From the NCBI GenBank assembly GCA_023091735.1, contig JALKBU010000880.1, forward strand, positions 1 through 21,936: DNA of 21,936 nucleotides. The letters run 5' to 3'. This document shows, one piece after another, positions 1 through 7,134 of the stretch (the stretch's first letter is position 1; the number at the start of each line of letters is the position of its first letter). The DNA comes from Trichomonas tenax (lineage: Eukaryota; Parabasalia; Trichomonadida; Trichomonadidae). The position numbers and the translations under genes were made by a program. Under the pieces are notes generated by a model that saw only the letters and a list, made by a program, of their open reading frames with translations, did no database searches and had not been told where the DNA came from.

Positions 1-660
1 TTTTAGTTAGTTAGTTAGTCATAAATTATTTTTAAAACTGAATACATTTTATAAAGTCAGGAATTCCAAAATAAAATTAACGTTAGTTTTGTAAGTAATT
101 CAAAATTTTATTTTCTATATAGGGGGGGACCTAACTTGTATAACTAACTCTGCCGTAAATATATTTAAATATATGTTCGCAGAAGTCACGGCGCAGTCGT
201 GACGAATGCGAACATATAATTACTAACTTCATCATTGACTTTTTGAATTTCTGTTTTATCTGCTTTAGTTCGTAATGTGTTATTAATTGTTTGCACATCA
301 TTTTTAACTTCTGTTTTGTCAGCTTTAGTTTGTAATGTGTTATTAATTGTTTGCACATCATCATTAACTTTTTGAATTTCTGTTTTATCTGCCTTTGTTT
401 CAATTTTATTTAATGCTTCTGTCAAATCTAAAGTTAGTAATTAGTTGTTCGCATAATCCACGACTGCGCCGTGTCTTCTGCGAACAACTTTTTAAATATA
501 TTTACGACAGAATTAGTTTTACAAGTTAGGTTCCCCCATATAGAAAATAAATTTTTGAAATTTCTTACAAAATTAACGTTAATTTTATTTTAAAACTTAT
601 GACTTTATAAAATTTATTCAGTTTTGAAAAAAAATAATCCACGAATGCGCCGTGTCTTCT
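1..660. repeat. Fold-back (inverted repeat) around a fibre-gene fragment
   Basis: Positions 1-234, read on the minus strand, match 434 to about 632 on the plus strand. Both arms run from GTTAGTAATTA through a GC-rich block (CACGACTGCGCCGTG), TTCTGCGAACA, an AAATATATTTACG stretch, a GTTAGG..CCCCC block and TTAACGTTAATTTTATTTT to CTTTATAAAAT. The match is high but not perfect, so the arms have diverged. The ~200-bp loop is the fibre-shaft fragment at 228-425. The left end begins TTAGTTAGTTAGTCATAAA, the reverse complement of the end of the 116-bp tandem unit further right, so the arms and the tandem array share parts. Confidence 0.8.
228..425 (-). pseudogene. Fragment of a repetitive fibre-shaft / coiled-coil protein
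   Basis: On the minus strand this codes for about 2.7 copies of a 23-residue repeat of the form TKADKTEIQKVNDDVQTINN followed by TL and Q or R. The second copy is three residues shorter, from a 9-bp loss. Heptad-like spacing and TKADK motifs are typical of trimeric tail-fibre shafts, and the fibre gene at the right end of this window has TKADKNHTHT-type segments. The open frame has no ATG at its left limit (the first codon is TTG) and runs into the inverted-repeat arm at its C-terminal end, so it is an internal piece of a gene. It is best read as a captured remnant of a Maverick-type fibre gene. That assignment is inference from composition and repeat pattern. Confidence 0.55.
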
Positions 661-965
661 GCGAACATCTTTTTAAATATATTTACGACAGAGTTTAGTT
701 TTAGAAGTTAGGTGCCACCCATATGGAAATTAAAATTTTGAAATTTCTTACAAAATTAACGTTAAAATTTATTTTGGAATTCCTGACTTTATAAAATGTA
801 TTCAGTTTTTGAAATAATTTATGACTTCACCACGAGTTCTGCGAACATCTTTTTAAGTAATTACTGAAATCACAAATTATAAAAACAATAATTTATTAAT
901 ACTAATATTTACGACAGAGTTAGTTTTAGAAGTTAGTTCCCCCACACATATAGAAATTAATTTAT
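434..965 (+). repeat. ~180-bp direct repeat, about 2.5 units
   Basis: The motif TTCTGCGAACA followed by a CTTTTTAAATATATTTACGACAG-type stretch recurs at about 476, 657 and 836 (spacings 181 and 179 bp). Each is followed by a GTTAGG..CCCC block, TTAACGTTAA and CTTTATAAAATKTATTCAG. The third unit carries an extra ~47 bp (about 861-907) between its CTTTTTAA and ATTTACGACAG parts. An inverted fourth copy lies at 1-234. No coding frame was seen. Confidence 0.75.
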
Positions 966-1370
966 GACTAACTAACTAAGAAAAGAAAGTGAAAGTAAAT
1001 GAGGGTAAGGAAATTTTGAAAATTAATTTTAGTGGTTATGAGAGAAATTTATTCAGTTTTTTCGAAAAAAAAATAATTTATGACTAACTAACTAAGAAAA
1101 GAAAGCGAAGGGCTTCGCCCACGCCCTAAAGGGCAAGGATTTATGAAGTAAGAAATTTGAAAATTAATTTTAGTGGTTATGAGAGAAATTTATTCAGTTT
1201 TTTGAAAAAAAAAAATAATTTATGACTAACTAACTAAGAAAAGAAAGCGAAAGGATTTGGGGGTAAGGAAATTTTGAAAATTAATTTTAGTGGTTATGAG
1301 AGAAATTTATTCAGTTTTTTTGAAAAAAAAATAATTTATGACTAACTAACTAAGAAAAGAAAGCGAAAGG
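961..1370 (+). repeat. 116-bp tandem repeat, four unit ends
   Basis: TTTATGACTAACTAACTAAG followed by AAAAGAAAG recurs at 961, 1077, 1219 and 1335, with spacings of 116, 142 and 116 bp. Each interval holds AAATTTTGAAAATTAATTTT, AGTGGTTATGAGAG and TTTATTCAGTTTTTT. The 142-bp interval differs because it carries a GC-rich insert at 1108-1135 made of two small palindromes (GGGCTTCGCCC and GCCCTAAAGGGC). An inverted partial copy lies at 2835-2866. Confidence 0.85.
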
Positions 1371-1375
1371 ATTTG

Positions 1376-1456
1376 TTCTTGAATCGACATTACTAGTTGG
1401 TTCAATAGGAACATTGACAGCTCCTGCAAGAATACTTTTACTCCTCATTTCCTATT
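1376..1456 (+). pseudogene. Possible short hydrophobic coding remnant
   Basis: Immediately after the tandem array a frame stays open to a TAA at about 1456 and reads FVLESTLLVGSIGTLTAPAR followed by ILLLLISY, a plausible membrane-type segment. It lacks an ATG; the array itself supplies an upstream in-frame stop. It may be the tail of a gene truncated by the repeat expansion, or chance. No family was recognised. Confidence 0.2.
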
Positions 1457-1484
1457 AATAAAAAACTTTTTATTAGTTTAAAAA

Positions 1485-1883
1485 ATGAGCGAATCTCCTA
1501 TCTTAGAAAACTCAGTACAGCAGGTGAATCAAATTAATATTTTGAGTCATGACGATAAAGGTGTAACAATTCGAAACGTCGAGAATTTAAACATGAAGGC
1601 AAGGAAGAGAGGAAGAAATATTCCAAAAGGACCTGACCCAAAAATATATGTAAATGATGGAAGTTTTGGTTCAAATCTACATTACGTCAAAGGTCAAAGA
1701 GCTTATGCTTTAAAGAACGAAAAGCCATCACCACAAAATTCTTATTCGAATAATTTCCCTCAGGAATTAACAACATCAAGAAAAGTTGACGAACCAGTAG
1801 GAACTAAACTTCATAAATATGGAGAGAGTGGTGGATATCATTTATTCACTTATCCTACCCTTAGATCAAATATATTGATGTAA
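1485..1883 (+). CDS. Hypothetical protein of a virus-like (Maverick-type) segment, 132 aa
   Basis: A complete ATG-to-TAA frame of 132 residues that I do not recognise. The N-terminal third is polar (MSESPILENSVQQVNQINI), followed by a basic patch (KARKRGRNIPKGPDPK, about residues 38-53) that could bind nucleic acid or act as a nuclear localisation signal. The rest is Ser/Asn/Tyr-rich with no membrane segment. The ATG is preceded by TTTTTATTAGTTTAAAAA, the AT-rich leader style seen before the other virus-like genes here and unlike the host initiator. Its last 18 bp overlap, tail to tail, the 3' end of the KilA-N pseudogene on the other strand, which suggests either compact packing or a chance join. 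Codon use is AT-rich. It may be truncated at its C-terminus. Confidence 0.5.
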   Translation: MSESPILENSVQQVNQINILSHDDKGVTIRNVENLNMKARKRGRNIPKGPDPKIYVNDGSFGSNLHYVKGQRAYALKNEKPSPQNSYSNNFPQELTTSRKVDEPVGTKLHKYGESGGYHLFTYPTLRSNILM

Positions 1884-2653
1884 TAGAGGTAAATGATTTT
1901 TATTAATTAAAATCGTTGTTCCTTTAATCTTATAATCGGCTCTTGCAAAAGTTTTACGAACAATATCTTTGTTGTCTTCATTTGGTGTCATTGATATCGG
2001 TAAATTTTCTCTAAAGAACCAGCATTTATCACTATTGCGTATTTTAGCAACTGCTGAAAATGTTCTATTATTCCTTCTGACCAAATTTAATTTAATTAAT
2101 TCTGGGTCATCAACTTCGGCACTCTGTGCCTTAGGGCTTTCAGCCCGTTCTTCAGTATATATCATATATTTATAATTTCGTTCTTTATGTATCGGAACTG
2201 AACGAGGAATTCTTTCTTTAATTTCTTCATCTTTGTTTTTAATAACTCTTTGCATTTCTTCTCTTTCCTTAGCGAATAAATCGTCTAATAACCTATAAAT
2301 ATACCAAGCATAACGAGGAGAAGCCCACATTGCTACAGCGTTAACAAGAAGGCGATGAATATAATAACCTCTTAATCCGTTAGGCAAATTTTTACGATTT
2401 TCATAAGGTTTTAGCGGCCCGAGAATTCTCGATCTCGAGAAATTTCGCTTAAAAGCTCAATAGTCGATTGATTCTTAAACCAGTCATCGGCGTGTTTCGT
2501 ATCAGGAGCATTACAAGCCTTAAGTATCGACTGAATTTGAAAGTAATCGTCCTTGATAGAATGAATGATACGTAATTTTGAATTGTACTGAATCCATTCA
2601 TAATCTTCATTGATTGGTTCAGAAACTATAGCAACTGTGTTTATTGTTGTCAT
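1866..2653 (-). pseudogene. KilA-N domain protein, broken by a frameshift
   Basis: Two adjacent minus-strand frames make one KilA-N protein. The N-terminal part starts at the ATG at 2653 (MTTINTVAIVSEP) and contains a YNSKLRIIHSIKDDYFQIQS-type stretch and HADDWFKNQSTIELL, the usual first half of KilA-N. It ends early at 2411. The second half continues in another frame from about 2410 with PNGLRGYYIHRLLVNAVAMW and ASPRYAWYIYRLLDDL, the classic C-terminal KilA-N signature, then a charged linker and a basic tail. The break lies in a GC-rich palindromic patch (2414-2445). KilA-N is a DNA-binding fold common in large DNA viruses and phages and expanded in T. vaginalis. The upstream module is shared with the KilA-N gene at 3710. 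As it stands the product would be a truncated domain. Confidence 0.8.
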
Positions 2654-2830
2654 GTTTATATTAAAGATAAAAAATAATTTTTTAAAAATTAAACTTAATT
2701 TTTGAATTAATAATTTCAATCAAATTTTACGTTAATGCTGCCCAATATTCAAACATCAACTTATAAATTAACATAAAACATCAAATTTGAAAAGTAAACA
2801 CTCAAAAAATAATTTTTAAATTTTCGAAGT
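2654..2830 (-). promoter_or_regulatory. Upstream module, copy A (before KilA-N pseudogene)
   Basis: Read on the minus strand this ~170-bp stretch closely parallels 3543-3709 on the plus strand. In order both have TTTTTGAGTGTTTAC, AAATTTGATGTTTTA..GTTAATTT, a TTTGAAT block, AAAATTTGATTGAAAT, TTAATTCAAAAA and AAGTTTAATTTTTAAAAA, then a T-rich run and the ATG. Because both copies lie immediately before a KilA-N start and point inward, this looks like a transposed gene cassette with its own promoter. Function is inferred. Confidence 0.6.
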
Positions 2831-2834
2831 CATA

Positions 2835-2866
2835 AAATCCTTTCGCTATCTTTTTCTAGTTAGTTA
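2835..2866 (-). repeat. Inverted copy of the 116-bp unit end
   Basis: On the minus strand it reads TAACTAACTAGAAAAAGATA followed by GCGAAAGGATTT, nearly the same as 1342-1370 on the plus strand. The two copies therefore face each other around the block 1371-2834, which holds the 1485 gene and the KilA-N pseudogene with its promoter module. Confidence 0.65.
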
Positions 2867-2909
2867 TTTTGTCATTAAACTTAATTTTATACAAAAATAA
2901 ACTTAATCT

Positions 2910-3389
2910 TTATAATGCTTCCTCTACTATATCAATTTCTAACTCTTCTTCTTCATTAATGCCTAAATCTAATTCCTGAATAACAGGAAGTATTTTATCC
3001 TTTAATTTATCAGGGATTACGTTTAGTCTTGATTTGTAATATCCTACTGTTCTTTTACCCTTTGGGTCTTTATATTCTAATTCTTTTGATAAATCACAAT
3101 CAATACCGAATAATTGTTGTTTTGAGTTATTAATCATTTGTGCAAAATAATTTTTAATATTGATTTTGATATAATTTACTTTTAACAACATTGACATGTT
3201 TTTGTTCATAAACTTCTTACCATCAATGATAAAACATAACGGTGAACATGAATAACCAAATTTATTCTCCTTAATGGTTCTTGTTAATGTTATAACCAAT
3301 CTTTTTGATTCAGGAAATTCTTTCTTTATTAATTTAGCGAATGCATTGACGGAATAATATTTAGCGAATTCAGAAACTTCGGATGTCAT
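2910..3389 (-). CDS. Hypothetical protein of a virus-like (Maverick-type) segment, 159 aa
   Basis: A complete frame of 159 residues with an ATG (MTSEVSEFAKYYSVNAFAKL) and a TAA stop; not recognised. It is Lys- and Ile-rich, with no clear membrane segment, a central block (SPLCFIIDGKKFMNKNMSML) and a strongly acidic tail (EEEELEIDIVEEAL). Its size and the mixture of basic body and acidic end would suit a small nucleic-acid or protein-binding factor, but there is no direct evidence. The leader (TAAGTTAATTTTTGAAATAA then TTTTTTAATAAATAAG before the ATG) is the same AT-rich type as that of the KilA-N genes, so it likely belongs to the same element. It is transcribed away from the second KilA-N gene, with 320 bp between the two starts. 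Confidence 0.6.
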   Translation of the reverse strand: MTSEVSEFAKYYSVNAFAKLIKKEFPESKRLVITLTRTIKENKFGYSCSPLCFIIDGKKFMNKNMSMLLKVNYIKINIKNYFAQMINNSKQQLFGIDCDLSKELEYKDPKGKRTVGYYKSRLNVIPDKLKDKILPVIQELDLGINEEEELEIDIVEEAL

Positions 3390-3459
3390 TATTTCTTATT
3401 TATTAAAAAATTATATTATTTCAAAAATTAACTTAATTTTATTTTTCGAAAATTTATTA

Positions 3460-3495
3460 TACCAGGTAACCAGATTACCAGGTAATACCAGGTAA
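3460..3495 (+). repeat. Triple TACCAGGTAA direct repeat
   Basis: TACCAGGTAA occurs at 3460-3469, 3476-3485 and 3486-3495 in otherwise AT-only sequence, midway between two divergent virus-like genes. This placement would suit binding sites for a regulator of either gene. That is inference. Confidence 0.6.
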
Positions 3496-3542
3496 GAAAA
3501 AAAAATTAGGATAAGGATTTTTATGAATAGCTTAAATTCACG

Positions 3543-3709
3543 AAAAGTTATTTTTGAGTGTTTACGTTTAAAATTTGATGTTTTAAGTTAATTTCGATGT
3601 CAAGATTTGAATTTACTGCTTCATATGCTTAAAATTTGATTGAAATCGTTAATTCAAAAAATGAAGTTTAATTTTTAAAAATTTATTTTTTTTAATAAAT
3701 AATAAATAA
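3543..3709 (+). promoter_or_regulatory. Upstream module, copy B (before KilA-N gene)
   Basis: The plus-strand counterpart of the module at 2654-2830: TTTTTGAGTGTTTACG, AAATTTGATGTTTTAAGTTA, AAAATTTGATTGAAATCG, TTAATTCAAAAAATGAAG, then TTTAATTTTTAAAAATTT and a TTTTTTTTAATAAATAA leader directly before the ATG at 3710. The ATG within ATTCAAAAAATGAAG (3661) does not open a long frame. Confidence 0.6.
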
Positions 3710-4276
3710 ATGAACTTTAATAAATTGATAAACAAGAGAAACGGTGAAACATTCACAAAAGGAACACATAAGGGCATTGAAGTATTACGCCGTGATGTTG
3801 ATGGGTATATTAATGCTTCAAAAATGGCAAAGGATGCGGGAAAATATAATAATTTACATAGATTTCTACAAAGTCATAAAATGACTGAAATTCTTGATTA
3901 TTGGTATAAAAATGAGATAAATTACGGTCCTCTCAAAAATGATAGGACCGAAATTCAAGCATTTTATGAACTTTATAAAGGAGTTGAAAATGATTTTAAA
4001 GGAATTTATATTCATCCTGATTTAATTCATTTTATTGATGAATGGTGCTCTGTCAAGTATTGCTTTAAAGTTAAACGTATTATGGATTCAATCAACGACA
4101 AATTTCATGAAAAACTTGATGAAAACAATTTACCCGATACAGTAGAGAACACAAAACCAATTTTTGAAAATGAAGTTAGAAAGATAACAGAACCACAAAA
4201 AGCTTACGAACAAAATAATTGTTGGGGTTATCGTGATAGTGTTTACGAATTAGATCAATGGGAAATTGATGATTAA
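3710..4276 (+). CDS. KilA-N domain DNA-binding protein
   Basis: A 188-residue frame whose residues ~10-125 form a KilA-N domain. The first half is GIEVLRRDVDGYINASKMAK with HRFLQSHKMTEIL (about residues 22-65). The second half is GIYIHPDLIHFIDEWCSVKY then FKVKRIMDSI (about 98-128). KilA-N is a DNA-binding fold found in phages, nucleocytoplasmic large DNA viruses and T. vaginalis repeat families; its usual role is gene regulation or an unknown DNA-linked function. The remaining tail is charged and short (ends ELDQWEIDD). Right behind the stop a different frame stays open (4270-4398), so the tail may be frameshifted and the original protein about 40 residues longer. The gene carries a promoter module shared with the KilA-N pseudogene at 1866-2653. 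Confidence 0.85.
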   Translation: MNFNKLINKRNGETFTKGTHKGIEVLRRDVDGYINASKMAKDAGKYNNLHRFLQSHKMTEILDYWYKNEINYGPLKNDRTEIQAFYELYKGVENDFKGIYIHPDLIHFIDEWCSVKYCFKVKRIMDSINDKFHEKLDENNLPDTVENTKPIFENEVRKITEPQKAYEQNNCWGYRDSVYELDQWEIDD

Positions 4277-4398
4277 GAAGAGATAAACGTGAATATTATT
4301 TAGCAGTAATAGAATTTCAAAAAGCTTCTGATAACTTAGCAGCAGCAGGAAAGAAAATAGAAACTTGGGGTAAATTTATAGAAAAGTATTGCGATTAA
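4270..4398 (+). pseudogene. Out-of-frame tail of the KilA-N gene
   Basis: In the -1 frame relative to the KilA-N gene, a coding-like stretch runs to a TAA at 4396-4398: RRDKREYYLAVIEFQKASDN then LAAAGKKIETWGKFIEKYCD. It is amphipathic, has no ATG, and begins exactly where the main frame stops; two TGA codons precede it in its own frame. A single-base indel near 4270 would explain it. It could instead be a fragment of a separate gene brought in by recombination. Confidence 0.4.
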
Positions 4399-4402
4399 GT
4401 AC

Positions 4403-4515
4403 AAATTTATTTTTCGGCGTTTACGTTTAAATTTACTTAAAAAGTCGAGACCGAGAATTCTCGGCTTAGTATTTATACTTAAAATTTGATGTTTTAAGTA
4501 ACTTTATAAGTTAAT
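4403..4515 (+). repeat. Upstream module, partial orphan copy C
   Basis: Contains GGCGTTTACGTTTAAATTTA and CTTAAAATTTGATGTTTTAA followed by GTAACTTTATAAGTTAATGA, the first half of the module found before both KilA-N genes. Between them lies GTCGAGACCGAGAATTCTCG, a palindromic insert (4443-4462). No open gene follows it, so it is likely a leftover promoter or a recombination edge. Confidence 0.5.
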
Positions 4516-4680
4516 GATATTATTTACTGCTCCCAGAATTTACACCAATACTACACGAAGTATCATCAAATAGCTCAAAGTAAAATCCTTGATACTGGAA
4601 TCTTGTTATATAACATGATTAAAACTTCAAATTTGCGTAAGGTTAAATAAAAAGAATGATTTTTGTTGGTATTTGTTTAC

Positions 4681-5582
4681 GACAAAGGCGAAAGAAAAAG
4701 TTCTAAAGCTCGACTTTTGACTTCGAAATAGGGAGAGAGAGCGAATAGGGCGTCTTCTCTTCTTTGTTCCCAAGCCACAGAAACAACGCAGTAGCGTTAC
4801 GACAAAAAGGAAAGAGGTGCTGAAATCAATAAGAAGTGTTGGACCTCTTCGTCTTTTTTGGGTTCTAGTCTATTATTTGTTGTTTTAGTGATTTATTCGC
4901 TGCACTAAATCAACAAATAATAGACCTCTGACGAAAAAGCTAAGTTACAACTCATTTCTGGCAACTCCCTCAGTCAATTTAAATTAATAAGTGATGAAAG
5001 TCAAAATAAAAATAAATGTGATAATGAACACAGTCACATATCTCGATTGCCGCCTCGAGATATTGAACCAAATAAAACGGTCGTTGACCAAACTCGTTGT
5101 GATAGTAGGAAAATACGGCAAAAACATAAGCAATTGCAATTGCGACAAAAAGGGTGATCAAGTCAAGTAATAAACTGGATCCACATTTCGTTACGACAAG
5201 AAAGAGCGAGTAATGAACCACCAAAATATGAAATGATGAGCTGAAGGCGCTGAATGTTTCGAAACAATTCTAAACTTTGATAACAATCGTTAACATACCG
5301 CCAAATGTACTGTAAATTTGAAAAACAGCTAATATCACATGTTGGATCAAATAAAAAAATAAAAAGAAAGAGAAAAATACCTCCACCAAAACCTCTGAAT
5401 TAAACTTGCCTGATCTCAAGAGTTTTTTCTAGAGCTCAAAAAAGAGGAAGAGGCTCAACACACTTATTGATTCCAACCTCTTTCCTTTCCGTCGCTTGGG
5501 AGCAAAGAAGAGAAGACAACATATTCACTCTCTGGTTCGAAGTCAAAAGTCGATCTTAAAGAACTTTTTCCTTCGCCTTTGT
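4681..5582. mobile_element. Non-autonomous inverted-repeat element, ~900 bp
   Basis: The arm at 4681-4871 matches the reverse complement of about 5429-5582. Both arms share, in order, ACAAAGGCGAA..AAAAAGTTCT, TCGACTTTTGACTTCGAA, GTCTTCTCTTCTTTG, TCCCAAGC, GAAAGAGGT, GAAATCAATAAG-like sequence, CCTCTTCSTCTTTTTTG and TTCTAG/CTCTAG. The left arm has extra bases (AACGCAGTAGCGTTACGACA) missing on the right. The interior (about 4926-5428) has no convincing gene; the 81-codon frame at 4979-5224 (minus) is hydrophobic and lacks family features. It is best read as an old fold-back or MITE-type transposon. Clear target duplications were not found. Confidence 0.6.
4868..4925. other. Perfect-type hairpin, 23-bp stem
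   Basis: GTCTATTATTTGTTGTTTTA then GTG (4868-4890) pairs with 4903-4925 over 23 bp with one mismatch, leaving a 12-base loop (ATTTATTCGCTG). It lies just inside the left arm of the 4681-5582 element, so it may be that element's internal fold or a nested smaller palindrome. Confidence 0.75.
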
Positions 5583-5686
5583 GACACTTTTCGGTTATTT
5601 TTTCATCGAAAATTGATCAATATGCAAAACTTTCGATTGTGAGCGTTATATATATGCATTGGGTAAAAGTAGTTTAGTCAGTGGTG

Positions 5687-5890
5687 TTATATAATTAAAG
5701 ACATGAATAGAAACTCACATTGAAAAACCCTGAACTGCGGATTATAATTTTCACTTGACATTCTCTTGTCGAAGACTTCATTTAGAACATCTTGCTTCTT
5801 CAAATCATCACAAGCAATAACTAATCAAATACCATTTGCTTCTGTTACAGCATTCCATGCAGCAATGAAACTCTTTCTATATTCTTTATA
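5687..5890 (-). pseudogene. Relic coding fragment, unrecognised
   Basis: On the minus strand a frame with protein-like composition reads QYYKEYRKSFIAAWNAVTEA then NGI, a TGA stop, then LVIACDDLKKQDVLNEVFDK followed by RMSSENYNPQFRVFQCEF, ending at the TAA at 5687-5689. There is no start codon, and upstream is a TAA. The TGA lies where a Trp (TGG) would be a one-base change away. It looks like an internal piece of a decayed gene stranded between two mobile elements. I do not recognise the family. Confidence 0.4.
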
Positions 5891-6008
5891 ATACTGAATT
5901 TAATTCTAATAAACCAGAATTGATGAAATAAAAAATTAATTTGACAATAAAATATTTACCTGTCAAAACCTTCAATATTTATTATATTTTTATTTTTGAA
6001 TGCATTTC

Positions 6009-6330
6009 AGTAGTATACAGAGTGTGATTTTTGGGGTAGTCCAAAATTTTGTCCAAACCCCAAAAAATCCCACTCTGAGAATATCCATAATTATAATTTC
6101 CCCAAAATTCATATTATAACAATTTTCATATCATTTATATCGAAATCCCAATAATTTCTATAATTTGTTATTAAAATGTATTGTTTAATTAATAATCTAA
6201 ATTCTTATTGTTATGATTTATTAATGGTTTTCTTATAATTTGTTAAAATAAAAAATAATTTTTATATATTATGAAAAAATTAATATATTTTTTCTTCTAA
6301 TAAATAATTATGACAACAACTCAAAATCTT
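6009..6330 (+). repeat. Left terminal inverted repeat (322 bp)
   Basis: Inverted copy of 7372-7693. It ends seven codons into the broken left-hand gene. The AT-rich stretch 6240-6309, with TTTTTTCTTCTAATAAATAA directly before the ATG, is the likely promoter and leader. Confidence 0.92.
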
Positions 6331-6589
6331 TATTCTAATTGTTTTATGGATAAAAATTTCATATGTAACATTTCAACTTCTGATAAAAAAACTTAGTCAA
6401 TTATTAACAAAATTAACACGTAAATATATGTATCTGAAAAATCTTAAGAAATATCAAAAATATTATGATTATTTGGAATATGTAGAAGAATATAGTTCAG
6501 AACCTTATAATAAAGATTATGATGATATATTTATCGAATCAATAATTTCGCATAATTATGACGATTATTATGAACCATATGACAAATAA
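6310..6589 (+). pseudogene. Left-end small gene, broken in an A7 run
   Basis: Starts with the ATG carried by the repeat (MTTTQNLYSNCFMDKN) and stops at TAG 6394-6396 after 28 codons. From about 6397 the +1 frame stays open (QLLTKLTRKYMYLKNLKKYQ onward) to TAA 6587-6589. The two parts would join if the run of seven A residues at 6384-6390 had six, so this is probably a ~92-residue protein broken by a one-base insertion. The second part is Tyr/Asp/Glu-rich (YYDYLEYVEEYSSEPY and YDDYYEPYDK), acidic, with no membrane segment. It shares only its first seven residues with the gene at the other end, because those codons lie inside the terminal repeat. Family not recognised. Confidence 0.55.
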
Positions 6590-6742
6590 TATCAAAATAA
6601 TTTTATCGATAATTTTAAATTTTATTTTTGTTGTCACATTTCGAAATACGTAAACTTTACATTATGACAATAAAATTTATCCAAAAAAAAATAATTTGGA
6701 AAATTTGGGGTATTTATAAAAATTATTTTTTATTTTTATTAA

Positions 6743-6835
6743 ATGTCTGAGAAAATTCCACATGAACATATTAAAGATTTTTGCCATTTTACGAAAGGTT
6801 ATTTCTTACATTTTAAAAGTAGCATTTATTCATGA
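6743..6835 (+). pseudogene. 30-codon gene remnant inside the transposon
   Basis: ATG to TGA frame MSEKIPHEHIKDFCHFTKGY then FLHFKSSIYS. It is preceded by TTATTTTTTATTTTTATTAA, the same AT-rich leader type as the other element genes, which is the main reason to think it was once the start of a real gene. The rest of the gene is missing, consistent with an internally deleted element. Confidence 0.35.
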
Positions 6836-6903
6836 TTGCTCACATAATTTCATTTATATACACCGAGATCGATGAAGGCAATACGTATATAGCCTAATCT
6901 AAC

Positions 6904-7049
6904 ATGGGTAATAAAGTTAAGGAAAATTTACCAAAAGTTGAATTTAAATTTGAAGTAAAAATTATAATGGTGAGAGAAAATCTGCGATAAATACAAATGA
7001 TGTTATATCTGATGTTGGTTCATGGGTTGTTTCTAAACTAAACCATTAA
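6904..7049 (+). pseudogene. Frameshifted gene remnant inside the transposon
   Basis: ATG at 6904 gives MGNKVKENLPKVEFKFEVKI then stops soon. A second frame continues with NGERKSAINTNDVISDVGSW then VVSKLNH to TAA at 7047-7049. Together they look like a small protein interrupted by an indel near 6965. Not recognised. Confidence 0.35.
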
Positions 7050-7134
7050 AATATTGATCCAAAAATAAATTTTTTTTTATTAAATGGGATTAATACTACT
7101 GTTATTTATTATAGTTGTATATTTCAGGAATAAA

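Noticed and set aside
131..403. 90-codon Lys-rich minus frame overlapping the fibre-shaft fragment
   Set aside because: A shifted reading of the same repeats; the other frame gives the coherent 23-residue coiled repeat.
1..1370. CRISPR-like array in the left repeats
   Set aside because: Units are 116 and ~180 bp, contiguous and without unique spacers; the organism is eukaryotic.
4979..5224. 81-codon hydrophobic minus-strand frame inside the inverted-repeat element
   Set aside because: No family features, poor composition and no leader of the type seen before the other element genes. Likely chance in AT-rich DNA.
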